This document shows, in pieces, positions 1-9,642 of a DNA stretch of 64,000 bases; position 1 is the first letter of the stretch; each line of letters starts with the position of its first letter. The translations under genes were made by a program, and so were the position numbers. Source of the DNA: Isoetes taiwanensis (taxonomy: Eukaryota > Streptophyta > Lycopodiopsida > Isoetales > Isoetaceae); the NCBI GenBank assembly GCA_021234155.1, contig JAJEKV010000057.1, positions 5,673,821 through 5,737,820 on the forward strand. The letters run 5' to 3'. The notes under the pieces were generated by a model that did not search any database, was not told where the DNA came from, and saw nothing but the letters and a program-made list of their open reading frames with translations.

Positions 1-39
1 CGCTAGGACATCTCTCCTTGTTTTTCCTAACAGATTATC

Positions 40-600
40 TCAATACATCTGTTGTCCTATCTGCTGTTCTGGATTGAAGACTGTCGTAAGCCAAAGTGTC
101 TTGGGTCCTGTGTGTTTTTGCAGCCATGCTCGCGTAGCCTTGTCTGTCCAGTCCTCATTCCATTTGCTTTCATTTACCAGGTCGCTCAGGTTCATCCCCA
201 TTTCTCTGGTCCACACTGCCAAGTCCTTAAACCATCTACTGCTCGTGATGATGTGTGATTTTGCTGATTTGCTGATTGCAATGCTCGATAATTTCTTTAG
301 TTTCCCACCTGCATTGTCTCTTATTAGATATCTAATAGTCTTCTCCCATGCCCTCACCTCCATTGGTTTTACGCCTGTCTCGTGATATACTATGGTACAT
401 TAGTGGTGTGTTTGTTCTCGACTTAAATTCTGTTTATGCCCAATCGTCAAGATCCCTTCCTGTTTTTTCCATTTCTTGTCTGTTAAACCCGATCCCCAAG
501 CTTCAGCCCCATATAGCTGCGTCGTCACGACCACTGCACTGAACAAATAGCATTTGATCTCCCAGTCTATTATTCTACTTTTATTACATAAAATTTTCAT
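40..600 (-). pseudogene. LINE post-RT C-terminal region
   Basis: Frames at 400-600 and 40-363 continue the LINE protein after the RT. They include LYGAEAWGSGL, a typical post-RT 'Y-G-x-E-x-W' block of plant and animal LINEs, and a Trp/Lys-rich region with no zinc knuckle visible before the window edge. The two pieces are in different frames. Nothing here suggests a separate host gene. Confidence 0.65.
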
Positions 601-1834
601 ATTAAAGTAACTCCCAATGGCTGATTGGAATCTGGCATCTGCACCTTTAGCCCATTTCCCTGTGCCGTGTGCGTCATACCCCAGATATCTATATACTCTG
701 TTGATTCTTCTAGTTCTGTTCCCAAATACCTAAATGGTCTGTGTCTGTTCCTATTACCGAAGATGACTATTTTGGTCTTTGTAAGGTTTACTGTTAACCC
801 TGTCCTTTCGCAGAAGATTTCTAGTAACTTCAGTAATCTGTGCATTCCTTTGTTTTTTGTGGCCATCATGCTCAGGTCATCAGCATATAACATGATGGGT
901 ACCTTGGTGTCCCCTAGTGTAGGGGCATCCATGTCCCCTTGTTGCTCTGCTATGAAGTCTTGTAATGCATCTATGTATATTTCGAACAATGTTGGGAATA
1001 ATGGGCACCCCTGTTTGACTCTCGTGTCGCAGTTTATTGCCTGTCCCTCCTCTTCCATTTTCGCATATACCTTGTGATACATTCTTGCAATTGCTCCTAC
1101 CATGTCTCTTGGTGCGTGCATATCTATCAGTCTCTGTAGGAGCTTCTCCCTCGGGACTGTGTCGAAAGCCTTCTAAAGTCTACAAAGCAGCATACTACTT
1201 TCTTCCCCTGAGTTCTATTCTGCTCTATTAATATCCGAAGGGTTACTAGATGATCAGTGGTTGAGTGTTCTGGCCTGAAGCCTGCCTGTCCCTGTGCCCT
1301 CATGTTTCCTGTTTTTGCCCATTGCTTCAATTTGTTATCCAGTACCTTTCCAAACCATTTTGCAAAGATGGAGCTCACGATTATTGTCCTGTAATTTCCA
1401 GGTTCCTGTCTGCTCCCCCCTTTGTGTAGAGGTATGACCCTGTTGTAAGCCCATCTGTCTGGGAGCCCCGTCTGTATTATACCATTGAAAATGTCGGTAA
1501 CCTATTTCCCTATTGCAGTATATGTACACTTTAGCAATTCCACAGTCAATCCATATAAGTCTGGAGCTTTGTTGTTAGCCATCCTGTTTAGTGCCATCAT
1601 CACTTCCTGTACACTGAAACACGGTCTATCCATCTCTTGTAGTGCTGGTATTGGCGCTGGGGATGCCCCGGTCTTATATAGTTTCTCAAGGTATTTCTCC
1701 CATCCAGATGCTCCAATGCTGTCCTGTGTGTTCTCATTTTTCCTATTCCCCTGTCCCTTCCTTTTAATTCCTTTCCAGAAATTTTGGGGTTGTTTTTTTA
1801 GCAATTTAGCCAGTCCCCATTGGTGTTGTACCAA
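597..1834 (-). pseudogene. LINE reverse transcriptase, frameshifted
   Basis: Three overlapping frames together give a recognisable RT. At 1502-1834 is the pre-RT segment with NKAPDLYGLTVELLK, corresponding to the usual KAPGxDG block. At 1127-1378 is the fingers/palm part with QAGFRPEHSTTDHL and a VCCFVDFR block that leads into an interrupted KAFD motif. At 597-1121 come KQGCPLFPTLF and the catalytic box MLYADDLSMMA (palm motif C), then GLTVNLTKTKIVIFG. At least three frame changes separate these pieces, so no functional RT can be made. Family assignment is secure from motif order; the clade (L1-like or other plant LINE) is not resolved. Confidence 0.88.
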
Positions 1835-1863
1835 ATTTTTGTTTCTCTTTTACTTTAGCATTC

Positions 1864-2235
1864 TTAAGTATACCGCCTTTTCTGTTTGATATGTCTCTCT
1901 GCCTTTATGCGCTCTGACTTTTTTTTTTGTTCCCTGCACTCTTCATCATACCATATTGAGGTCTTAAAGGCATTATTTCCCCTGGGCACTGTCCATTCCT
2001 GTGATCTTGCCGTCTGTGTCCACTGTCCATTCGTTTCATCTATGCTTGTATTTTGTGCTTGTTCCTGACCTGTTTTGGCGTTTAGATCTCCTATTAGGAT
2101 CATTGGTTCCTGTTCCTTCCATTTCATCATATTCTCCCCCAATTCTAACAGTTCTAGCTTATCACTGTTTGGCGGATAATATGCTATAATCAGAATTAAA
2201 TCTTTTTTGTTTTGCAATTGAATACTTAGTATCAT
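1864..2235 (-). pseudogene. LINE endonuclease domain (EEP family), C-terminal part
   Basis: The 123-codon frame contains LILIIAYYPPNSDK and then MILIGDLNAKTG. The GDLNA block is the conserved Asp/Asn core of exonuclease-endonuclease-phosphatase folds used by LINEs to nick target DNA. The N-terminal catalytic residues (N and E of the first blocks) are absent because the copy is truncated. The tail is lysine/arginine-rich (ECREQKKKSERIKAE), as in the spacer between endonuclease and RT in many plant LINEs. The next downstream fragment starts in another frame near 1834. Confidence 0.8.
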
Positions 2236-3600
2236 GTATCTTAGTCTGTTCCAAAATCACACCACTTTGCTGCATATTTAGGGCATATGTTGTTGTCCTT
2301 TTTCTTTAATGTTCAAAATGTGATAGCAAAGGTATCATATGACTTTGTTGTTTTCACTTTATTGAAAAACCATGGTAAACCTATTTTCATTGATGAAAAT
2401 AGAAACATGATTATGTCTGTTCAAATCATACCAGTTAAGCTTGTTTTTAGAGCATATCGTCTTGCGGAGCTCCTTACTTCTTAGTTATACACTCCACATA
2501 TGTATATTTATTTACATTTTATTCGAAAAGCATAAGGAAATTACCTCTTTGTTTGGATTTACGATAAGTAAATCATATGCAATACAAACACAAATAACCA
2601 CTTGATTTATCTATATCATTAAGGAATCAATCCCTCTATTTGCAATACAAGACACTTAGCAACTGGAAACTACTAGTTGGTTCAGTTATTCTGTACTTAA
2701 AACATTTGACATATGCTTAAATTACATACTGTCGAGCCTATATATAGCCATGCATCCATATAAAATTGGGTAATTACAACTATTTTAGATGATGTAGTTG
2801 CAAATAATAATTGCCTCAATGGCCCTTTTGAGCCTACAAATGGGTAAATAAAATCATTCAAAACCACGCAAGGTCTGCTTGAAGTATCCACACTTTAATA
2901 AGCTACTTAATTTTGCAAGCGTTATACTTGGGTTTCATACAAAGGCGAGCCTTCAAGTAGAAAAGTCCTGCAAGGCAAATGGAACAAATATCAAAATAAT
3001 AAACAAAAAGAAGACACCCTTTTGCAAAGCACACTCTGCATGGTTTAGGATTGCCTCTTATACTCTGTTTAGTCTTGTTAAACATTAAGGAAACTATCCA
3101 CAGATTGACCTATAAATCACTCAGACAAAAACAAAAAATATACATATAATTTATACTCAAAATCAATCTAGGACATTATATAAGTGCTCTCAATCCTTGA
3201 ACAAGAGATGAAATATTAAGCATAAAATATGGACTCTTACCTGTCACTAATGACTTCCATTTCGTGGGCATCTTGTACTTGCACATGATAAAGACATACT
3301 TTTTAACTAAATATACAAATTTGAAGTTGGAGTTATACCGCTCAAAGTTGTGACGAGCTTGCCGAGTTGACCCTCCTGGTAACTCAGGATCTTGTCAAAA
3401 CTTAAGGCTAGATTTATGTTGGTGTGAATTTAGGTGAAGAATTAAATCTTCCTTTGCAATTGAAATTCAAGTCTAAACTCAACAGACAACTATGCTTATG
3501 CATTCAACATATTCATAAACTTAATATATTCCAATCTCTAATTGAGCAACTAGAGAAATGCTTCACCAAATCAATGATCGACCCATGAGGACATGGGTTA
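2236..3600. other. AT-rich non-coding stretch
   Basis: I see no reading frame with family features, no RNA gene and no clear repeat. All short frames are under 85 codons and lack recognisable motifs. Confidence 0.6.
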
Positions 3601-4260
3601 AATTTTAGAAGAGGAGACTGTAACGGTCCTGGCCACTTGATGGGTCAATATTACATATTTATGTATGTATGTACAGATGCATGGCATGTATGCAACATGA
3701 GTCTAGGGTTTTGTCTCTTTGGAGAAAGGATTGTTGCACAGCATGAAGGCAGGACCCAAGATCCCTTTTTAGTGATTTTTCTTTTGTTGGAAATCTTTCT
3801 GAGTAAGCTTTTCGGGACGGGTCTGATCAGCCTAAAATTCGTCCGTATGCAAAAGTTATAACAGAAATTGTGATGCTGAGTCAGAGTTGACTGCACTATG
3901 TATGTTTTTCTGCAGTTTGATTCTTGGAGTCAGAAGGCGATCTTTTAAGGCACAAGCAATGGGAAAGGGTCCAGAGATCTATGCACGAAGAGATTCTCAA
4001 GTGGAGTTTTGCTTTTGATCAATTGGGGTGCTATGAGTTGCCATGATTAGTCTGTATATGATTTTTGCATGTGCATATGATAAATTATGAATTTGTTGGA
4101 GACTCCTAAGGCTACGGAAGTAACTAATAAGTGGAAACATCTCTATAAGGGCTGATTCTGAGTCAAGAATGGCCAAAAATTACCTGAGAAGCACCAATTT
4201 AGCATGGAAAATTCAGAAAAGCAGAATTGAATTGGATTTGGTCGGCACCAAGCTCTCCAA
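3585..4260 (+). repeat. Possible remnant of a gypsy 3' end and LTR
   Basis: At 3606-3618 a purine-rich run (AGAAGAGGAGAC) is followed at once by TGTAACGGTCC. This is the arrangement of a polypurine tract next to an LTR starting with TG in many plant Ty3/gypsy elements. I cannot find the matching LTR end or a second copy in the window, so this is only suggestive. Confidence 0.3.
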
Positions 4261-4261
4261 C

Positions 4262-4449
4262 GCCATTTTGTGTTCATTTTTGTGTTCATTATCTTATCTT
4301 ATTCTTGGTAGCCTTTTAATGTTTGGTTATTGTGTTTGGTGATGGGGCCTAGTCCCCAGGTTTTAGATGGGCTGTTGCCCTTGTATGTGCCGTCCCATAA
4401 CCCGTTGGATTCCCGTGGACGTAAAAATTCATCTTATCTTATCTTATCT
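4262..4449 (+). repeat. 5'-truncated LINE 3' end with TTATC microsatellite tail
   Basis: The segment ends with CCGTTGGATTCCCGTGG, ACG and a TAAAAATTCATC run, then TTATC repeats. The same layout (a CCGATTGG...CCGTGGACGATAAAA end followed by a short tandem tail) is seen at 47161-47240 and 50845-50903, where the tail is CTTC. I read it as the 3' end of a related LINE. The tail continues at 17601-17666, on the far side of the gypsy insertion. Confidence 0.55.
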
Positions 4450-6051
4450 TGTGACGTTCCACGTATTTATACGGTCTACTATACGGGACTCGTACAAATA
4501 CAAGCACGTCACTCCCTAAAGGTACGCTACCATGGGGGTATGGGAACTTAATTGCAACCTAGGGGATTACCTTAAAAAGGATTAAATTAGCTATGCTAAT
4601 TTAACACATTAATAATAATAACCTATAACCTAGGAAATTAGGCTAATTACCATCACCTGCCCCAATCAAGTGGGTAGCATGGGGATTGCCAAGTTTGGAT
4701 GCCAACTTGACCCCTATCCCTGGGATTGACTCCTCCTAATCGACCAAGGAAGGCCAGGAGCTGAGCGCCATCGTACACATGCTGCAGAGAACCACCATAT
4801 ACCGTCGTCCACGTGGCGGCAAAGAAATTGAATTCTCAACTCCCCGGAAGATGGGCGCCCCATGGAAACGAGTCGGCCAGAATTCAGGTAGGTGGCTATG
4901 TGAATTCTAATTAACACTTGGTTGTGTCCGTCTCTCTCTATTCTCTTTGTGAATCAATCATAGAAACTAACCCTTGATTGTACAAACAAGTTCTCTTTAT
5001 ATTCAATTCTTGGTCTTATTCTGAAAGGATGGATTGTTAGTTCTTTGTTTAATCGACTCAAACGGGGGGATTACGGGGGGTAGAGGCCTCAACCAGGTGT
5101 CTTGTAGTATGCTCCTAGATAGCGCCCTGTAGAGTCCCATTTGATGCGGCCTGTGCACAAGAACCCACCGGGTCCTAGATGCTATGGTCTGGCTTAGCAC
5201 CAGACAAGGAACACAGTGGTGACATGAGGGGTGGGGTCTTGCATGAGCATACAAGGCTCACGAGACTCCCTACATTGGGCTAGGCGATGGCCTGGGTCCG
5301 CGTTGAGGGGCGGGTATGGGTCCGACACTCCCCGGGTGTAGTGGTGTGATCCGTATGGAGCACCATGCACTTTGAGTAGATTTAGGGTGAGTAAAGTCGG
5401 ATGCGGATGCGGGGTCGGTGATGCGCACGTATTCTCTAGCTCACCCATGGAACCTTTGTGATTACGGAAGGGGCGCCTCCCGCCTGCCTCATCGGACCGG
5501 CGTCATGAACCACGAGTAGGCTCGAGGAGGGTGATGCCCCGAAGTTTGCGTCTCAGGAAGGCTATAGCAAAGCCATAGCATGAATTGACCCATCGCAAAG
5601 TGTGCGCGGGGAGGGGCGGATGGAGTGGACAACCCTAGCCAATGCTCTATGCCCGATAGCGCCATGCCAAGACTCGGTCTCTGCTGATCTCTTGAGGCTC
5701 GGTAGTCGGTCGATCCTCCGGAGTCTGGTGGGGGTAGAACACGGGTTACGGGTGTTTTCGTAGGATTAGATGCATATTCTATGCCGTTGGTATATTAGAT
5801 GGATCGCCACCCTTCGTGGTGGTTATTTATGTATATTCATCTTTGTGTGCTAACCCTTGTATTCATGCTTCCGCGACGTAGGAGTCCCAAGGCGTGGGCG
5901 AATGACCTTCGTGTCCTTCTTTTCGGGCCTCATTTCATAGATGGACCCGAAATAGGCGGAGGGGCCACGCTCATGGTGAGATGATTGCCATGGGAGGGAA
6001 AGTCCTCGTATGTATCGTCGAGGGTCATTATATATATTCCGGGAGCGTCCA
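4450..6051 (+). repeat. 5' LTR of the chromovirus
   Basis: This aligns through its whole length with 15978-17600, starting TGTGACGTTCCACG and ending near GGGAGCGTCCA. The two LTRs differ by many substitutions and small indels, for example 4651 against 16180 where the 3' copy has an extra TTGGGAAGGCGC-like insert. The insertion is therefore not recent, or the sequence is of poor quality. The exact 3' boundary is uncertain by about 3 bp. Confidence 0.9.
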
Positions 6052-6054
6052 CGG

Positions 6055-6068
6055 TGGTATCCAGAGCC
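6055..6068 (+). promoter_or_regulatory. Primer-binding site, tRNA-Met type
   Basis: TGGTATCCAGAGCC matches the plant consensus TGGTATCAGAGC, complementary to the 3' end of initiator tRNA-Met, with one extra C. It lies 3 bases after the LTR end, where minus-strand DNA synthesis is primed. Confidence 0.8.
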
Positions 6069-6804
6069 CGTGATTTCGGTTGTTGAAATCATAGCACCGG
6101 CCAAACACTAACTCAGTAACGCGGTAGTTAGGAGGAGGCTAAGTCAATGTGTCGTTAGTTCTCTTTGTTGTTTGGCTTGGTGTTAGGTTAAGTTAAGAAA
6201 TTGTAGCTTTGAAGTGGAGGGGCCAAGATTGGAGGCTTACCGGTGTCGGTGGGTAGCTCAATTGGCCGAAGGAGATGGTTTCCTTGGATGGGCGTGCTTG
6301 AATTACCCTAGAGCGATCCAACTCGTGCGAAAAATAGTCAAGGGCAGGCCCAAAAACGAATTCGGGCGCCGCTTGCTTTTTGTCGCTTTGCAGTCAAGTT
6401 AGAAGCGCCCGAAATGCTGTCGGCGCCCGACCCGTCAGACTCGAGTCAACGCGGGCCCGCCAGGTCAACTCGGGCGCCGCTTGCATTTCGACGACACCCA
6501 GTCGAGGCAGAAACCCGTATAATGCCATCGGCGCCCGACCGTATGTGGCGCGTATTTCCGCCGTATTTTTTTTTAATAATAAAATTTTGAAGTTAATAAG
6601 GAAAAAAAATTTTGAAATTTTAAAAGTTAATTGTCCGTTTAGCAAACCATTTTCTGTCATTTGCTTTTGCTTCCGTGCCTCCAACCGCCTGAGCCGCCCT
6701 CCGCCATCGCCACCAGACCGGACTTTGATCCTGCGCCTTTGTGCCTTGTGCATCTTAGCGCCCCCTTTGCCATCCCCTTCGCCACCAGCGCCGCACTACC
6801 CGCT
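6069..6804 (+). repeat. Leader with two GGGCGCC-bounded direct repeats
   Basis: Two related segments of about 70-80 bp lie at 6363-6440 and 6470-6540. Each begins TCGGGCGCCGCTTGC and ends TCGGCGCCCGACC, so each is bounded by an inverted CGGGCGCC/GGCGCCCG pair that could form a stem. An AT-rich run follows (6560-6640), then a C-rich segment (6661-6800) that looks like a 5' untranslated leader of the next frame. Confidence 0.6.
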
Positions 6805-7640
6805 ATGGCCATTACCAAGAGCGCTCCGGACCCGTCCACCATGAGCATCGTGGAGATCTACGCCATGATTGCTAAGCACATGGCTACTGACCCAGCCCTC
6901 ATCGACATCTTGTTGGATGAGCTGGTCAATAGGTTTGAGAACAACGATAGGATTCCATATCCTGTCTATCACTTCTCAGAGCCATTCCTCATCCGGCTGA
7001 ACCTACGCCAGCTCCCATATACCCTTGTTGAGCAACCTGATATGGTAATGATGCTCATCAAATTTTATCCTCCCGAGCGGGGAAGGCCATACGGAGGAGG
7101 AAGATGTCGGGGCCGGAGGCCGAAGCCCGTATTAGGGGTTTTGCCGGGGGAGGGCGACCGGGGAGATTGGCCGGGTGACCGGCTTTCGGGGTAGGGAGTA
7201 CCGGTACCTCGGGGACGGCTTTGCCGTCATTGATGGCAGAGCCATTGAGGTTCCCCCATACCACTGGCATGAGGGTTCCAACAGCTTTGTCTGGGGAGAA
7301 ATCCCCGACATTAGCATAGACTATCTGACCACTATTCAGATAGATATGGGTCTGCGACCACAACGGTACCATGGCCCGAACTTAATCGCCGCGCCGTGCA
7401 TGACGCGGCTTTTGCTCGAGATCCAAGAAGACCTAAGGAGAGCTTCGGGAAGAGCGCGAGAAGTTGGAGCAAGATGAGCGGGACCGACAAGATGTGGGAC
7501 CAACAGGGAAGAGGTGCATCCGGGAGTGGCTCGAACCCAAAACCCCGCGATCCCGACCGTTAAGCTCGAAGGAAGGGAGTTGCCCATAAGGCGGCAATCA
7601 ATACAAGGATAAGTTAAAAAGACTGGGGCTTTTGGGAAGA
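6805..7640 (+). pseudogene. Unknown protein preceding and perhaps fused to the H3-like sequence
   Basis: An ATG at 6805 in good context (GCTATGGCC) opens a frame with MAITKSAPDPSTMSIVEI and then an all-helical looking segment (IDILLDELVNRF; LIRLNLRQLPYTLVEQ). The frame shifts near 7075 and resumes at 7175-7477 with REYRYLGDGFAVIDG and EVPPYHWHEG. It shifts again into a charged stretch (EKLEQDERDRQDVG) near 7470 that leads towards the H3-like sequence. I recognise no family. The constant coding character across three frames suggests one ancestral protein of about 280 residues, or the N-terminal part of a longer protein ending in the histone fold. It sits where no standard gypsy gene lies. Confidence 0.5.
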
Positions 7641-8041
7641 AGACCAGCTCCCGGCCAGGAGGCGCCAGAGAGTGGATAACTCCGGCGGTTCTTTGGGGCT
7701 AAGGCAGTGCCAACATCGTCGGGGCCTCGGCCACAGGCGGAAGCCTCATCGGTTCGACCGGCACCGTGGCATTGCGGGGAGATCCGCCAAATTTCAGAAG
7801 TCCACGGACCTTCTGATCAGGAAGCTGCCTTTTCAGAGGCTGGTACGGGAGATCGCACAGCAATTTAAGACCGATCTCCGTTTCCAGACCTTTGCAATTT
7901 TGGCGCTCCAAGAGGCTGCTGAAGCCTACTTGGTAGCACTTTTTGGTGATGCCAATCTTTGCGCTATCCACGCCAAAAAGGGTCACCATAATGCCTAAGG
8001 ATTTAGCCCTCGCCCGTAGGATACGGGGGGAGCAACCTTAG
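7641..8041 (+). pseudogene. Histone H3-like sequence inside the retrotransposon
   Basis: From 7741 the translation reads KPHRF, then after single-base slips TVALR, EIR, KFQKST, and then a long unbroken histone fold (7795-7975): [44 protein letters not shown]. One extra A near 7978 shifts the frame, after which [14 protein letters not shown] and a stop at 8041 complete the H3 C-terminus. The ATGG before KPHR matches the end of the H3 tail, but the remaining tail is hardly recognisable. Leu at the position equal to H3 residue 90 is H3.3-like, while Phe at 41 is H3.1-like. Odd residues are Q for D77 and F at 87. No CENH3-type loop-1 insertion is present. Slips at about 7756, 7777, 7788 and 7978 break it as written. 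H3 identity is certain; capture by the element is inferred from position. Confidence 0.9.
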
Positions 8042-8238
8042 CCTACTTGCGGGGATCCGCGTTTGTACATATTTTTTTGTGATAATTAATAAAAAGGCTT
8101 TTATTTTGAATTAAAAGTTTAATGTTTTTTAAAATTAAAAATCGCCAACGTCGGCTTTAATAAGAGGGTTTTAAAGGGGAATTTTGTAAGGTTATTTTTA
8201 AGCGCTTCTTTTCCTCCCTCTCCTCCCTTCTAGCGCCA
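8042..8238 (+). other. AT-rich spacer, possible 3' and 5' untranslated regions
   Basis: The stretch after the H3-like stop is AT-rich and contains AATAAAAAGG near 8088, a possible polyadenylation signal. It is followed by a pyrimidine-rich run (CTTCTTTTCCTCCCTCTCCTCCC, split at 8205-8231) just before a new ATG. This looks like the boundary between two transcription units. Confidence 0.45.
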
Positions 8239-8725
8239 TGGCTGCGCCGCCGTAGAGCTTGCCGCCTTTGGTACCTTGATGGAGAGAAATGGGATCCACC
8301 GGGTTCCCTTCGACTGCTGTAGCCTTTGCTATGCCAACGATAGATCTCCTTGCCAACATGCAGCGGCATCCGGGACCTACGCGGATTCCTTGACTTTTAC
8401 ATGGAGGAAATGCTTCCTCTCGTTGTATTCCTCTAGGGATCCTCCCCACTTGTATTTGGGCGGGGAGATAGTTCGGGATGCTGGGGGGGACACACATGCT
8501 TATGATGTCCTGAAGGGGAAACTCCGATGGGGTAAACACCTACCAGTGGTCCAGCATCAGGGGCAGCAGTATCTGGAAGCTACTTTCGCTCTAGCCATCC
8601 TCATGGACCAATACGTTGAGGATGAAACCTTGCCAGCAGAGAAGGGCAAGCTGCGGGAATCCCTCAGGAGGGGGATAGCGAAAGCATATCCGGAATGGGC
8701 GACTTTGCCCGTTGGAAAGAGCTAG
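8239..8725 (+). pseudogene. Unknown ORF, first of two related repeats
   Basis: An ATG at 8239 in strong context (GCCATGGCT) opens a frame that meets a stop after five codons. A longer frame in another phase runs from 8276 to 8725 (149 codons). Its second half carries LPVVQHQGQQYLEATFALA and then KGKLRESL. The same pattern (LPVIYHQGQEYLLLDD) recurs at about 8779-8830 in the next frame, so the two frames probably derive from one protein with a duplicated domain, now split by a shift near 8700. I do not recognise the family. Confidence 0.5.
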
Positions 8726-9642
8726 CAGAGGAGTTACCACCGCGCCGTGACCCATCTATAGGCTTGTCAGGGTTAGACGGCCTTCCAGTTATTTATCACC
8801 AGGGGCAGGAATACCTTCTCTTGGATGATATTATCGGGGCGTATCGCGTAGTGGCGGTTCGGCATAGCGCCAAAGACCATGTACTCTACGAGCTTGCGGA
8901 GTATTGTATGGATGATTTCATCGACTTCACTTCTACCGAGCTTCCTCGGGAGGTGCACGGCTCTTCCGATTCCGTCGGGGAGACTCTAGAGCGGCGGAGA
9001 CTCTACTACGTCTTCGTGATTTATCGTGATGCGGGGAACCGGCCGCAGCTTGCACCAGATGCCTTCACGGCTATGGGACCTCACGTCCCAAACATTAATA
9101 TGGTGGAGGTTCCCTCCGACTCAGATGATGAGGGTGAAGATTTATACCATAACCCTGCGCACAAGAAGGAGGAGCAACAGGAGCTCAAGGAGGAAGAAGT
9201 CCCCATGGACCTGGATAAAGAAGTGGCAGCATCTGAGACTTCGCAAGGGAAAGTGCTGGGTAACCATCTTACCCGTTTCTTTTTGTCGGCCTTCAAATAC
9301 GGACAAGTCCTCTTCATAGCCCGAGATCTAGCGCCAGAGGCTGAAGCTTCATGGTGGGCCCTCCGTGCACTCTCTACACTAGCCGGCCACAAGAAGCTTC
9401 CCTATCGTACGTTTACGTATGTACTCGTACGACGGGATCTTGCCTTGACGGCCTTGGGTCAGGACATTGCGCCTTGGATGGGCATGAAGCTCCTCACGGC
9501 AGCCCCATTGGCCGTTGCCTATCCACCAGAGGTTGCATCTGTTGCGGCTGCCACAGTAGACCCTGGGGTTACTCTGCTGCGACACCGACCGCCTCCACCA
9601 CCTCCTAGGGCTAAGGATCAGGAGGCAGGGCCTAGTTCCTAG
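8695..9642 (+). CDS. Intact 315-codon ORF with acidic centre, not a standard gypsy gene
   Basis: This is the longest clean frame in the element. Its N-terminal part repeats the HQGQ-YL domain seen in the preceding frame. Residues about 140-180 are strongly acidic (SDSDDEGEDLY; KKEEQQELKEEEVPMDLDKE). A globular-looking segment follows (HLTRFFLSAFKYGQVLF; WWALRALSTLAGHKKLPY), and the C-terminus is proline-rich (RPPPPPPR). No gag, pol or envelope motif is present and no transmembrane segment is seen. It overlaps the preceding frame by 31 bases, so it may continue that protein. An acidic protein next to an H3-like one recalls histone chaperones, but no chaperone fold is recognisable, so that is speculation. 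Confidence 0.55.
   Translation: MGDFARWKELAEELPPRRDPSIGLSGLDGLPVIYHQGQEYLLLDDIIGAYRVVAVRHSAKDHVLYELAEYCMDDFIDFTSTELPREVHGSSDSVGETLERRRLYYVFVIYRDAGNRPQLAPDAFTAMGPHVPNINMVEVPSDSDDEGEDLYHNPAHKKEEQQELKEEEVPMDLDKEVAASETSQGKVLGNHLTRFFLSAFKYGQVLFIARDLAPEAEASWWALRALSTLAGHKKLPYRTFTYVLVRRDLALTALGQDIAPWMGMKLLTAAPLAVAYPPEVASVAAATVDPGVTLLRHRPPPPPPRAKDQEAGPSS

Larger units (their letters stand above)
1..2235 (-). mobile_element. Decayed LINE (non-LTR retrotransposon), 3' end outside the window
   Basis: Read on the minus strand from 2235 down to 1, consecutive fragments give an endonuclease C-terminal part, a linker, a reverse transcriptase with a YADD box and a C-terminal region, which is the domain order of an ORF2-type LINE protein. 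The fragments lie in different frames, so the copy is dead. The start of the endonuclease is missing to the right of about 2235, implying 5' truncation. The 3' end and tail would lie left of position 1. It differs in sequence from the plus-strand LINE at 47968-50903. Confidence 0.9.

Noticed and set aside
4445-4449. TATCT as proof of a 5-bp target duplication for the chromovirus
   Set aside because: The insertion lies in a TATCT microsatellite, so the match is expected by chance. It is reported only as compatible.
6394-6753. 119-codon minus-strand frame in the chromovirus leader
   Set aside because: It crosses the GC-rich direct repeats and the C-rich leader, and its composition follows the repeats.
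7641-8041. Centromeric H3 (CENH3) carried by a centromere-targeting element
   Set aside because: The loop-1 region has canonical length and the helix 2 sequence is close to ordinary H3 ([19 protein letters not shown]); nothing CENH3-specific is visible.
8773-9392. Minus-strand frames of 61 and 103 codons
   Set aside because: Both are antisense to the longer acidic ORF and have no motif.
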